A DNA stretch of 64,000 nucleotides, taken from contig NW_005179236.1 of assembly GCF_000350225.1 (NCBI RefSeq), forward strand, positions 33,572-97,571, read 5' to 3'. The notes beneath the pieces are model-generated. The model had not been told where the DNA came from and ran no database searches. It was given only the letters and a program-made list of their open reading frames with translations. How positions within the stretch are numbered: the stretch's first letter is position 1; each line of letters opens with the position of its first letter. This document shows, one piece after another, positions 30,402 through 40,260 of the stretch. The translations under genes and the position numbers were made by a program. Source of the stretch: Chondrus crispus. Lineage: Eukaryota; Rhodophyta; Florideophyceae; Gigartinales; Gigartinaceae.

Positions 30402-31261
30402 TGCGCGTAAGTCAATGTATTCTTTGTGATGGCGTAAGTAACAGAGCTGGGCAGGCCCGTGCTTGTCAAGGCTTACTGGTTTCGATTCTGTTGGTGTTTA
30501 CCGTTTCTCCATTGTTCAGAATCTCGATTATCTATTTTTTATACCCTTTCTGCTAAGCTATGCGCTACACATTGTAGATGAAAATAGTAGGAGAAAGAGG
30601 CTCAAAAGGCTTGAATAGTACATTAGACTCCAGCAGTTAGCTAATCAGTGTACACGCGGGACCCAACAAGTGAATGATGAAGCAGAGAGAGATCTAAGTC
30701 ACTGAATATCATCTATCGGCACAGTAAAACCCACGAGTGTGCAATAATCTCCAAAATATCAGCATAAACTTCGGCGCAATTTCGCGAACGCACTAATTGT
30801 CATAGAAAGGTTCAATGAATTGCGATTAGACTTCACTGTTGTAATCTTTTGAATCCAACAGTGGTGCAGTCATCACAGTTAGGTGTGGAGGGGGCAGGCT
30901 TCGTTAAATGGAAAACAAGAGGGAAAAGGATAAACAAAAAGGAAGTCTGGCGTACACTATGAAGGATAAAATCCCGTGTATGTACGAAGTGGCGTCATGC
31001 TGTCGGCTTACGACGGTGGCCGCAAAGCGCTGTGAATTTCAATGGTTTGTGGAGTGCCCTTGGGTACAGTACGATACGTATTATGTATTGATGTCGGCTG
31101 GTCGATGTTGCCCTCAGCGTTTGAGGTTACGGTGGGTGGGAAAATGGGAGGAAGTCGGTGACAAACTATTCAGTTTCGCGAAAGTCTGCAGTTGGTAGAA
31201 ATTTAGTTTCTCCAACAATACAGTACTTGGCTTCTTGATCAGGCAACTTTCAGACAACTCT
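30402..31261. other. Region upstream of Sel1 gene A; no gene seen
   Basis: This is AT-richer DNA that should contain the promoter and any 5' exon of gene A (transcribed leftward). I see no further ORF worth naming, no RNA gene and no clear repeat. The 96-codon frame at 30908-31198 is not protein-like enough to call. Confidence 0.4.
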
Positions 31262-31403
31262 TCATCTACTCATTTTTGAGGGTTTCTGTCGTTTCTGATA
31301 AGAAAGACAAAGATATCCTCCGCACTGTTTTTTGAGGAATGCGTGGCAGAAGAATGGATTATAGTCAGAAGTGTGTGTCCAGAACTGGTGGTGTTTACAA
31401 GGG

Positions 31404-31467
31404 CCTAGAAAAAAAGCTTTTGTGAGCAACTTTGAAACGTATTGTGATGATATCTTCGAAACCAAAA
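31404..31467 (-). repeat. Left arm of a diverged inverted repeat
   Basis: Read on the minus strand, GGTTTCGAAGATATCATCAC and the following 40 bases match 32608-32672 on the + strand at roughly three quarters of positions. Sequence similarity, also visible as protein-like text (VSKIS...AFFLG), extends on both sides to about 31262 and 32800. The two arms are 1.1 kb apart and may bound a non-autonomous DNA element. Confidence 0.55.
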
Positions 31468-32607
31468 CTGGCGTTTAAGAAGTCGTCCAGCTATTGAAAG
31501 TTGGCTAAATTGCCATCCCGATCTTCCTCAAGACGTTGTTGCCAGAGAGGGTAGGTACGTAGGTACTCTACGATCGAGAAATGGTGTCGAAATTGACTTG
31601 ATAAACATCATCATTCCCATGTACAGAGTGCATACTTGTGACACGCACACACGCAACACAGGCAGCAGCTGTGTCGGCAGTGACTGCGACCCTCAACTGC
31701 CGCCGCCTCTTAGTACTGAAGAGTTGCGATCCGAAGCCTCGGTGAACTTGAATCATCGTTTCTAGTCTAGCGGCATAATAAGGTTGTCTGCAAAATAACG
31801 CGTTGTTTTTTCCATTTGCCAACAAAGTCGCGGGACGTGAAGTAAACCCGAGATTGAAAATTTCCACCACGAGATTGCGGACTGACGTCCAGCAAGGTAC
31901 CTGCCCGCAACCAAACGCAAGTCTGGTACATCGTTGTGCCGTCCGACGGATCACGCGCACCTGCGCGAATACTCGCTGAAGCGAATATTGTAGCTCCCCA
32001 CAAGGATAGAAGGTTCTCAGTGGAAAGGGCGATGTGTTTCGTCTTCTTGACAGACTGAGGGGGGCCGTTTGGAGAGGACCGCTTTTTAGAAGCTTCTTCT
32101 ACTTGTCTATCTTTCGCGGTTGCTTCGGCGGCATCTGCGGCAGATCCTGTCACGCTTTGATCCGTTGATGGACTCTCAGTAGATGAAGTGATAGGGGCGG
32201 GCGTCCATGACGCAAACCGGTTCGACCCGTGCAGTATGAGATTCGTTTGTGTTGAGAAAAGAGCGGAAAACCCACTTCGTTTCCCTTCAAGACGGGTCAA
32301 CCCGGCACTGCTGTTCACAGCAGTCACATGATCAGGCGGATGTGAAACTCGTGGAAAACTGTTTGAAAATTTTGCCTTCAGAAAATCCGAGCAAATTCGC
32401 GGCCAAAACACGTGTTTTTATGACTTTTCGGACGACCTCATTAAATCGAAACTTTATAAAGTCAGTTTGGATGCCATTTCTTTAACGTTTATGCCCTCAG
32501 CAATAACATCTTTCAAACCATTGGGATAGCAGTTGTGAATACACAGAACGACTAAGTTTCCAATGAAGTTTCATTTCTCGGTTGACATTTGAATCAGGCA
32601 TTTTGGT
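31468..32607. other. Interval between the inverted repeats; no supported gene
   Basis: A minus-strand frame at 31767-32411 is open for 214 codons, without an ATG start. It contains a Ser/Ala-rich stretch and a basic cluster (SVKKTK). I cannot tell whether it is coding. Its 5' part overlaps the dispersed repeat copy at 32330-32455. Confidence 0.35.
32330..32455 (+). repeat. Dispersed repeat copy 2
   Basis: It is the same orientation and block order as the copy at 28112-28285, with several small gaps. It covers GATCAGGCGGATGTGAAAC to the TTAAAT.GAAACTT region. Confidence 0.6.
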
Positions 32608-32672
32608 TTCGAAGATATCAACACATAACGTTTTGGGGTTGGTCGAAAAGGCTTCTTTTCTTGGCAATCTGA
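32608..32672 (+). repeat. Right arm of the diverged inverted repeat
   Basis: GGTTTCGAAGATATCAACAC and following bases match the minus strand of 31404-31467. See the left arm. Confidence 0.55.
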
Positions 32673-32801
32673 AAATGGCAGGAAAAGACGAGATCTCACC
32701 AAGCTCCACCCTTCCGCAACGCAGAATTCAACTGCGGTGGCGAAAGTATCTTTTTCCTTCTTTGTTGAGCAAGCACAAGCCCAGAAAAAATATAAGTTGA
32801 A

Positions 32802-32825
32802 AAGTGACCTCATATGAGGTCACTT
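32802..32825. repeat. 24-bp perfect palindrome
   Basis: The half-site AAGTGACCTCAT is followed directly by its reverse complement. The centre CATATG is an E-box-like hexamer. It lies just outside the right arm of the inverted repeat. It could be the centre of a repeat end or a dimeric protein-binding site. Confidence 0.7.
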
Positions 32826-33009
32826 ATCGTCTAGACACTAGGAGTGGCCTAGGAGGGAGGCGTAGAGGTTCGAAGGCGTGAAGATGCATAAGTGATGTTT
32901 GAAAATTGAGCCACCAAGAAGGGTACCTCAAATAAGCGGCGATACCTCCGTCTCTGCAAACAAGTATGTTCTCACAGATCAAGCACACTCAGGTATTCCC
33001 GTGCCCGCC

Positions 33010-33180
33010 GCAATATAATATGCCTATTATGCGGCGGCATCCACGGAAGACACGAGCGGGAGAGTGAACAAGAGAAGTGCGTCTTGTGTGGATGTGACCT
33101 TATCCCGTATTGATGCTGTACGAGGAGGACATACTTCTGTGTCTCTTGCAAACCGAATGCCCGTTGACTCCAAGGAATAT
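33010..33180 (+). pseudogene. Possible second piggyBac C-terminal zinc region, remnant
   Basis: One frame reads CLLCGGIHG, then KCVLCGCD, then TRRTYFCVSCKP with an in-frame TGA between. The paired CxxC motifs and the T.YFC..C spacing resemble the cysteine-rich C-terminus of piggyBac transposases. No catalytic motifs were found upstream. Other zinc ribbons are possible. Confidence 0.3.
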
Positions 33181-33189
33181 CCACCCTTT

Positions 33190-34029
33190 TTCTCGGTCGC
33201 CGTTCCCTCCCTCCGCGACCGCATCCCCTCTCCGTGTTCTAAGCAAGGCCCGGCTCCGCCGCATTGACGCCACATTACCCACGTGGCTTACGGCGGTGGT
33301 ATCTGTGAAAATTATCAGCTGACAGTGACGGTTACTGTCCGCCAATTGCATCCGAATCGTTGAAAAAGGTGCATTAAATATGGACAGAACTTAATTGACC
33401 TCATCTGTCAACCTACAGTGCATCTCTCAACAACTCTACTGATAATGCAATAACTCGTAATTATCAGCAAAGGAATCGCAGATAAGAGAGTAAAACGGGA
33501 GGATGAGACGCGCGGGAGTAGTAGTATAAATATTCAGAAGCGCAGGCAGAATAGCTGCTTCGGGCAAGCAAAAAAGGACGAAACCAGCACAGTAAATTGA
33601 CGCGAACATTCTCGCCCGGTCCTGCCGGTTAACACTTACTGTTTTTTCTACTTTTGCGACAGTCTAGACTTTACGCTCAAATAGTTTCTTCGAGAAGAAA
33701 AACAGCAACCTCAGCCTTTCAAGTTCAAGATTTTTCGGTCTTTTCGAGAGTGGTCTTCTTATCTCTTTTTTGATATTAACGCAGTACGTTTTATCAAAAA
33801 AGAGGTAAAGCCGCCTTCCTCTTTAGGATAACTCTCATCGGAAATAATAAAAAGAATAAGTTCTTTATTTTTCCGCTGCCTCTAAAATAGGAACCTAGTT
33901 GCCAAACTAATTTCTATTTTAGTGGTATTCAATCCAAATTCAGACAAGGACCTTGGGGAACGGCAAGCCCCCGAAGAGCAGTCAGAAGAAATCTCTCATC
34001 GAGGCGCACGGCCTCGACCCTGAACGCCC
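33190..34029. other. No gene seen; AT-rich stretch ahead of zinc-finger fragment
   Basis: A short frame near 33955-34022 (KPPKSSQKKSLIEAHGLDPE) ends in TAA but looks like the missing N-terminal part of the zinc-finger protein that begins at 34030 in a different frame. The remainder is AT-rich without recognisable features. Confidence 0.35.
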
Positions 34030-34845
34030 GTGGTAAACTGGGACAGCGACGCGGAAGACTCCATCACCGTTTTGGACCTCGTCGAAGAAGAGGCTACCCC
34101 GGCGGACCAACCCCGCCCGGAAGACAAGATTTACGAGAAGACAACACGTGTACAGAATCTACATGCAAATAGTTCTGGACACGTGGACAGCGCGTCACGA
34201 GTTCTTCGCCAAATTAAAGCCCGGACTACAGTACCAAAAAGTAATTTGCCGGTTCTACCGGAAGGCGTGAATAGGACACTACATCGCGTGGCCACCTCAC
34301 GAATCGGTAAAAAGCCTGCTCCTGCAGCCCTGCTCACGTGCCAGGTGTGCCAAATCACGTTGACTGGCAAGCACCAGCTCTGCCAACACAGGAGTGGGAA
34401 GAAACACCGCGCACGCGAGGCTCGACATCAGCGCGACGCCGAGGACTTCTACTATGACATTTGTGCGCGTTTCTTTCCCTCCTCAACAACCACTTCATCG
34501 GCTCTATTCAACGTCGGCGCGCCCAATTCTTGCGCGAGCGCCATCTCACACGCCAAATTTAGAAAAGTAGCAAAAACAAATGTTTTGAATCATTTTCAAA
34601 TTTATCATTCTCTAGTTCGAAACAATTTTTTGAAACATTTCAGAAGTTATTTTGCCACTATCAAGAGACCAACTTCAATTGTTTCGCTCTTTCCCATATT
34701 AGTACACAACACGTATTACACGGTTGACACAAACCCAACTGCAATACGTGTGACACACTACACTAGGTGTGAAAATTGCACCCGTGTTTATTACTTTACT
34801 AGCTGTGAGTGTTGCACACCTGTACGCGTATTCAGCTGGAATTAG
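34030..34845 (+). pseudogene. U1/matrin-type C2H2 zinc-finger protein fragment
   Basis: The open frame begins at a GTG right after a stop and contains no ATG at all, so it is an exon or a frameshifted piece. Early residues are acidic (DSDAEDS, DLVEEEA). At about residues 105-130 is CQVCQITLTGKHQLCQHRSGKKH, written here as C-X2-C-X12-H-X5-H, the spacing of U1-type/JAZ zinc fingers that bind RNA or double-stranded RNA. A second, degraded finger (YYDICARFFPSS, first Cys lost) follows. From about 34560 the DNA is AT-rich and the translation no longer looks like a protein. Element 3 is inserted 115 bp further on. The host function is unknown. Confidence 0.5.
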
Positions 34846-34959
34846 TGTTAGCCATAAAAAAAGGTCAAAAATTTCAGTATAGTTGTGAGGTTGCAGAAAG
34901 CTTGTTTTTTCTAAGGCTAAAGTAATTTACTAAATTACTTTGTGGAGACTTTAACTCAC

Positions 34960-35593
34960 TGTCGCATAAACACCCCACACACGGCGGAGGGGTGTTCGCG
35001 ATGTTCGGCGGAAGACCCCGGATCGGCGTACCGCGGGTCTTGAACCAACCAACGCCACCGGAAGCGGGCCGGTAGCGGGTGGTAGAGCGTGGTCGGCGGG
35101 GACGCGCGCGTAGGCAAGCGGATCGACGCCTCGACGCCCCGGAGCAGTACCGGTTGACGTTCCGGTACTGACGGGCGGAGGCGGATCACAGCTCGCCGCG
35201 GTGTCGCGCGCGTCCACTACCCGCTCGGTGGTAACTACTCGCGGAGCGGCGGTGTGAGTAGAGTAAGCTGGGTGGTCGACCGTCGGTGGAGGGTTGCCTG
35301 TCCTCGTTCCCTCCCGCCGGCGGTCGCTCCCTATATTTATTGTACAAGTTAATTAACCGTCTACAGTACAGTACGGACTGTACTGTAGTCGGCTTACTGT
35401 AGACAGTGCGGGTCGGCCCGCACTGTAACGCTGTCAGCCGTCGGGGCTGACAGCACACGTGTGCTACACGTAGGGTACACGTGTTAGTGCGCGCGCGCTG
35501 TAAGGTATGCGCACGCTGTAAGGTCCGTACCTTACAGCGCTAGATCTAATTCTAAATCTAATGTATAGTACAGTAGCCGGCGGTGATGCTACA
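34960..35593 (-). repeat. 3' LTR of element 3 (634 bp) with a hairpin row
   Basis: On the + strand it starts TGTCGCATAAAC and ends GATGCTACA. Between 35361 and 35539 stand perfect hairpins one after another: 12 bp with loop ACGG (35361-35388), 10 bp with loop TCGG (35403-35426), 10 bp with a 5-nt loop (35430-35454), an ACACGTGT pair, and 11 bp with loop CCGT (35514-35539). A further 9-bp hairpin is at 35145-35170. The adjoining G8 run (read on the minus strand) at about 35596-35606 is the polypurine tract candidate. Confidence 0.92.
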
Positions 35594-36000
35594 CGGCCCC
35601 CCCCTTAGGCGTGATCGTCCGCGTTCACGTGTGCGGGTAGGGGGGGTGCGCCTCCGGTTCAAGCAGGTCTTGCTTGCCCTCGGTCCTTCTCCACCTCCTT
35701 CGCGCGCGGGATCCTTCCAATCCATTGTCACTGTCGGTCGCGTTCTCGTCTCGGCACTGCTTGGTGTCTGCGCCGTCTTTCCCGCCCCATCGCTGCTCCT
35801 CCGAGGTCATTCGTCTCCGTGCACGCGTTTCTCTCCGCGATGAGGCGCGCGGAACCGCTCTGCGTCTTGGCTCTCCCACTCGCCACCTCCGTCACGCGAA
35901 CGCGACGTCGGCAAGTGTCCTTCTTCTGTGCGGGGGAGGTCCACTCCCAGCGATTCAGTGCGTCCTTTTTTGTTTCCGCCGTGGTGGGGGTGATGAGTAC

Positions 36001-36674
36001 TGTAGTATAACCCCCCCCCCTTGGGGCTTTATTTTAGATTAGATCAACTCCGAATCGGATCGGTTACTGTAGGGCTCGATGCTCTACAGTACCACTACGT
36101 GTACCCCCGAGTACAGGGGGCGCACGTGTACACGTGTACGCGCGGGACCGAAGAGCGCACACACACACGTGTACTGTCAGCCCCGATGGCTGACAGTATT
36201 ACAGTGTCGACCGACCGCTACAGTACGTCGCTACAGTACATCGGTACTGTACTATTATGATAGGTTATTATGTACATTAAATATGGAGCGGACCGGCGGC
36301 GGTGGAGGAGGACAAGCACGGACTTGTCACCCACCGACCGTCAAGGTCCGACTTCCCGCTTATTCTAAGGTAGCGCTCGCTAACTACCTTAGAGCGGCAC
36401 CGAGCGCGGGTTGAGGACGCGCGCGGTACGCCCACGAGTCGGCTCCGCCTCCGCCCGTCGGTACTGGATCGTCACCCAGTACCGCGCCGGGGCGTCGAGG
36501 CGTCGAACCGCTCGCGCGTACCGGCGTCCTCCCCGTTCCCGCTCTACCACGCTACCCGGGCCCGCTGCCCGGTGCCGTTAGCTGGTGTCCAGCTTCACCC
36601 CCGTCTTCCCGTTCGGACGGGGTCTACGTCGAGCTGTGCATACACCCCTCTCCGTTGGGGGTGTTTATGCTACA
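36001..36674 (+). repeat. Solo LTR, related family, target-site duplication AGTAC
   Basis: It runs from TGTAGTATAACC to TTTATGCTACA and is flanked by AGTAC at 35996-36000 and 36675-36679. It is inserted inside element 3 in the opposite orientation. It resembles 55072-55738 closely and the element-3 LTR more distantly, and contains TGTCAGCC with GGCTGACA and similar hairpins. It formed by recombination between LTRs of a full element, or by a direct loss event, after element 3 was in place. Confidence 0.93.
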
Positions 36675-36679
36675 AGTAC

Positions 36680-37941
36680 CCCGAAGTACCGTGCGATCCA
36701 AGCCTGTAGTCCTCGGAAATAGGGCGACTCGGTCCAGGGCGTGGGCGAGGTCGTCGATGAGCGCGTCGGAGGGCCCGATCCCCCCCCCCGCGATCTCTTC
36801 GCATGCGATCACGCCGTAGGTCGGCTCGTCTCGCCGTTTCCCCGCTCCTTCGCAACTCCTTTGGCGTATACGTCCTCTTCCTGGGGGTCGGTAGACTGTG
36901 ACGGGAGGCCGCATCCCTCCTTCGAATTGCCCGCGGTCCCCTCCTTACCACGACCGGTCGGTGGTTCCGTCTTGTACTGCGAGCTCCGCGCCCTATGGGT
37001 ACCCTCTCCTTATGACATAGCCGTCGGTCAGTCTCCTCCGCGGTGGTCGCCGTACCTTCTCACACCACAGCTCGCGAGCTTGAGCCACCGTAGACGACAG
37101 AAGAGGGGGGGTCTCGTCCTGTACCTTGCGACGTGGGAGGATCCTGTCGCTCCCCCTCTCCCCGCCAACGCCAGTTGTAGAACCCCGTAGTGTCCTGTCC
37201 CGCATGGCTCGTCGCACAGCGTAATTGCGTCGGCCAACCCCCCAGTCTCCTTCCGCGAACCAAGCCCGCTTACCTTCGGTTCGACGCGTCGTCGCGTGTT
37301 GCCACCCTCATGCCGGGCCAGGGCGCGGGTGCCGTTCATCCCGTTGACCCCCCAGCCACTCGCCTCTGATGTCGCTCGGTCGCCCGCCGAGGGTGAGAGC
37401 GCGGCATCGAGGAGCGTTGGGTGGCTTTGCCGACGGTCAGCGCTCTTTCGTCGGGTATATAGGCTGGCGCGTAGAGGCCTGTCTCCACTTCTTCGTCGCC
37501 GTGTAGTGGCGACGCCTTGCGTCGCGCGCGCGACGGTGGTCGCGTCGAGGGGGCGCCGCGAGTCTCAGGGGTCGTCGTCGGTGGTGGCGGAAGGGGGTTG
37601 GTCCTGAATTCGGAGATCGTCTTGCATGTTCCCCGCGAATTTCGGTGGGCGGTGCACCGCTGTCTGAAGCGAAGGCCGTCCCGGGAAGCTTCTGCCGTCG
37701 TGGTTGCCCTCCGTAATTCGTTCTATTTTTAGACCGGGCGGCGGTGGTTAGTCGTATCGACCGGGGGGTATCCTTCTTCGTATAATCCCCGTGGCGAGCC
37801 ATTGCCTGCGCCACTTCCGCGGCTCAGTCACCTCTGTTTTCCCTCGCTCTCGCGATCGCTCGTTCCCTTCCTCCGAGATTCCTCTACGTCGTTACTTTGC
37901 GCCCGTATTCTTAGTGGGGCGCGCCATCTTCCGCCCGTGTC
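36680..37941. other. Element 3 spacer between solo LTR and antisense ORF
   Basis: GC-rich DNA of element 3 with only shadow ORFs. It would hold the promoter or leader of the + strand ORF that starts at 37942. The bases just ahead of that ATG are pyrimidine-rich. Confidence 0.5.
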
Positions 37942-40260
37942 ATGAGCAACCCCCCCTCTCCGTCGCGCGAGGGAGGTGCTCCCCCTGGTTCGTCGGGGTC
38001 AGTCGGGGCCCCGCTGCTGACTATCCGTCCTACGGGTGCGGGTTCGCCCGCAGCGGCGGCTCCGTCGTCGCAGCTCACCGCCTTCCAGAAGACGCGTCCG
38101 TCCCGAGATTCCACGATCTCGGGGGAGTTGGGGTCCTCCGTGGTCGGCGTCGTCGGAGGTCCCGCGTACCACGCCGCCGAAGGTCATCTCGGTTCGGGTT
38201 CCCCTGTCGCCCGTGCCCTACCGCTGCCGATGGCTTCGGCCGGTCCCTCTGGCTCCACGGGAGCCGTGCCAACGCCACCCCCTCCGCCGCGCCCTGATCC
38301 GTACAGGGCCCAAGGGCGTTCCGGTCGTCCCGGATCGCTATGGGACGTTGTCCGTCCGTCGGGGGAGGGCCACCGAGGTGCATCGCACAGCTCGACGAGG
38401 TGGCTGGGCGCGGTCTACGAACGGTCCGCGCCCCTACCGCTGAGCCGTCTCTGGTTCCCCTGGGGTCGCCATGCCCGGTCGGGCGTGACTATAGCCGAGA
38501 TAATTTCTCAACCCGAGGTGCGCCCTGATCTTGCCCGCATCCTCAAGATCAGGGGCGCCGGTCGTATCGATCAGGCCGCAGCGGCGCTCGTCCGCCTCAT
38601 GGCGGAGGGCGATGGTGCTGGATACCAAATCCCCGGCGAAATCCCCTGTGACCGTACGTTCGTGTATAGCGTGGCCGAGGCTGAGTACGTCGATCGCATG
38701 GCCTCGGCCCTCTGCCTTCCCGGCGGAAGGGGTTCGCAGCCGTTCGTCCTTGCCGAGGTCGCGGGGTTGTACGTGTGCCCCCGTCCCTATGCGTTCTCGA
38801 AGCCGTTGGTCGCGCTTCAAAAGTCGGCCAGTGCCTTGATGAGGATACACTCTATCGCGATCGCCCATCGCGACTGGTCGGCGTATCGCCGAGCCGACGA
38901 AAAGGATGGGCGCGTGTTCCGCTCGGCATGCTTCGAGCATGGACTGTCCCCCGCCGATTTCCCCACACTCCCCGCCGTGGTTCGGGACTCCTTCCCTTCG
39001 CTGGGAGTCCACCCGCTCCTCCCGTACGTTCTTAAATATTTCGGGTCCGCCTTCCTAGAGGAGGACCACCCGGCGTATGAGTGTCTCTTATCTAACTGCG
39101 AACGGGAGTGGGCGTGGTCGGTGTGCAACGCCGTCAGCACCGAGCTGGGTGTGAATGGCAGGGTGTTCATCCAGCCCACCCCGACGTTGGATTTCTTGGG
39201 GAGAGTGACGCCGGGGCTCCCCAAGGCGTCCTTGAATTCGTCCGACCGGGAGTCCACACACGTCGTGTGGACGTATACCGCCGTCTTGGATCTCCTCCGC
39301 CGTGCCGGAGGGGTGGGGGAACATACCCACCGCCCCTGGACTGACTTCTCCACCGGCGAAAGAAGTGTCTTTTTACTGTACGACGTTCGCGCGGACGCGT
39401 TCGCGTCGCGACCCGCCGTAGGACCGCCTCCAACCGGGTCGTCGGGGTCCCGCGGCGGTGTGGGCTCCGCTGCCCGTGCAGCGCGTCGCAAGCGTTACCG
39501 GGATCTGGACGCTGAGTCCCCGGACGTGTTCGCAGTGGGATCGAACCCATTTCGTATCGCGAGTCTCATCTACACCGAAAAGCCTCTTCGGGGCAGCCGA
39601 GGACCCTCCGAAATACTGCCCGTCCCGCCGCTCCGTTCCTTGGAGGGCGATCCTGCGCCGGGTGAGTTTGCGGATCGTGTCCTATCGCCAGGTGAGCTCG
39701 AGTCGATCCCCGAATTACTGCGCGCTTTGGGGCACTCCCGGGATCGTATCTGGTCTACCGGAGCGCTGCTAAGCACGATGGCAGGCTGGTACCTAGCCCG
39801 AAGTGACGAGGCTCGACGCCTCGGCGCCGAACGGGCCTCACTAGCTTCGCAGTTCCATCGTGCTCAGAGGGAGGTGGAGGCGCTCCGTGCCGCCTCGCTC
39901 CGTTACTCCCAATCCGTCGCGCGTCTCAGTGCTGACCGTGACCGCTACCGTGCGGAGCGCGACGAGCTCCGGGCGATTCGTGCAGCGCCAAGCGGGCGGC
40001 ATCCGATGTCGCAGGGGGTGACGCCTCCGAGGCGTCGTCCCGTACCCCGCGATCCGTACGGTCACCTGGGGTCCGACCTCCCGGCTACTGGAAGCCCCGT
40101 AGGTCGTGGTGAGGGCCACGTCGGCGAAGCTTGCTACGCTGCCATTGCGATGCCCTCCCTTGCAGAGGTAAGGGCAACCCCGCCACGTCACCCCAGTTAC
40201 TGCCCGACGTCGTCGTACGGCCCCGAAATCACGGAGACAAGGGACGAGGCTGGTCGTTGA
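37942..40260 (+). CDS. Antisense ORF of element 3, unknown protein (772 aa)
   Basis: It lies opposite to gag-pol of element 3, in the same relative place as the antisense ORFs of elements 1 and 2. The start is ATG 37942. Residues 1-120 are Pro/Ser/Gly-rich and probably disordered. The middle (about 180-500) is a compact, non-repetitive domain. Its segment LPYVLKYFG....D.P...CLLS..E..W...V...S.....GRVFIQPTPTLDFL lines up with the YFG...D.P....W.IVLSEW.A.VA...S..GRLYVLPT..L..L segment of element 2. The C-terminus (about 655-715) is a coiled coil (RDRYRAERDELRAIR). No known domain is recognised. Homology to the shorter two is likely but needs a profile test. Confidence 0.7.
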   Translation: MSNPPSPSREGGAPPGSSGSVGAPLLTIRPTGAGSPAAAAPSSQLTAFQKTRPSRDSTISGELGSSVVGVVGGPAYHAAEGHLGSGSPVARALPLPMASAGPSGSTGAVPTPPPPPRPDPYRAQGRSGRPGSLWDVVRPSGEGHRGASHSSTRWLGAVYERSAPLPLSRLWFPWGRHARSGVTIAEIISQPEVRPDLARILKIRGAGRIDQAAAALVRLMAEGDGAGYQIPGEIPCDRTFVYSVAEAEYVDRMASALCLPGGRGSQPFVLAEVAGLYVCPRPYAFSKPLVALQKSASALMRIHSIAIAHRDWSAYRRADEKDGRVFRSACFEHGLSPADFPTLPAVVRDSFPSLGVHPLLPYVLKYFGSAFLEEDHPAYECLLSNCEREWAWSVCNAVSTELGVNGRVFIQPTPTLDFLGRVTPGLPKASLNSSDRESTHVVWTYTAVLDLLRRAGGVGEHTHRPWTDFSTGERSVFLLYDVRADAFASRPAVGPPPTGSSGSRGGVGSAARAARRKRYRDLDAESPDVFAVGSNPFRIASLIYTEKPLRGSRGPSEILPVPPLRSLEGDPAPGEFADRVLSPGELESIPELLRALGHSRDRIWSTGALLSTMAGWYLARSDEARRLGAERASLASQFHRAQREVEALRAASLRYSQSVARLSADRDRYRAERDELRAIRAAPSGRHPMSQGVTPPRRRPVPRDPYGHLGSDLPATGSPVGRGEGHVGEACYAAIAMPSLAEVRATPPRHPSYCPTSSYGPEITETRDEAGR

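Noticed and set aside
31767-32411. 214-codon minus-strand ORF
   Set aside because: It has no ATG and overlaps a dispersed repeat at its 5' part. Some stretches look protein-like, but not enough to call a gene.
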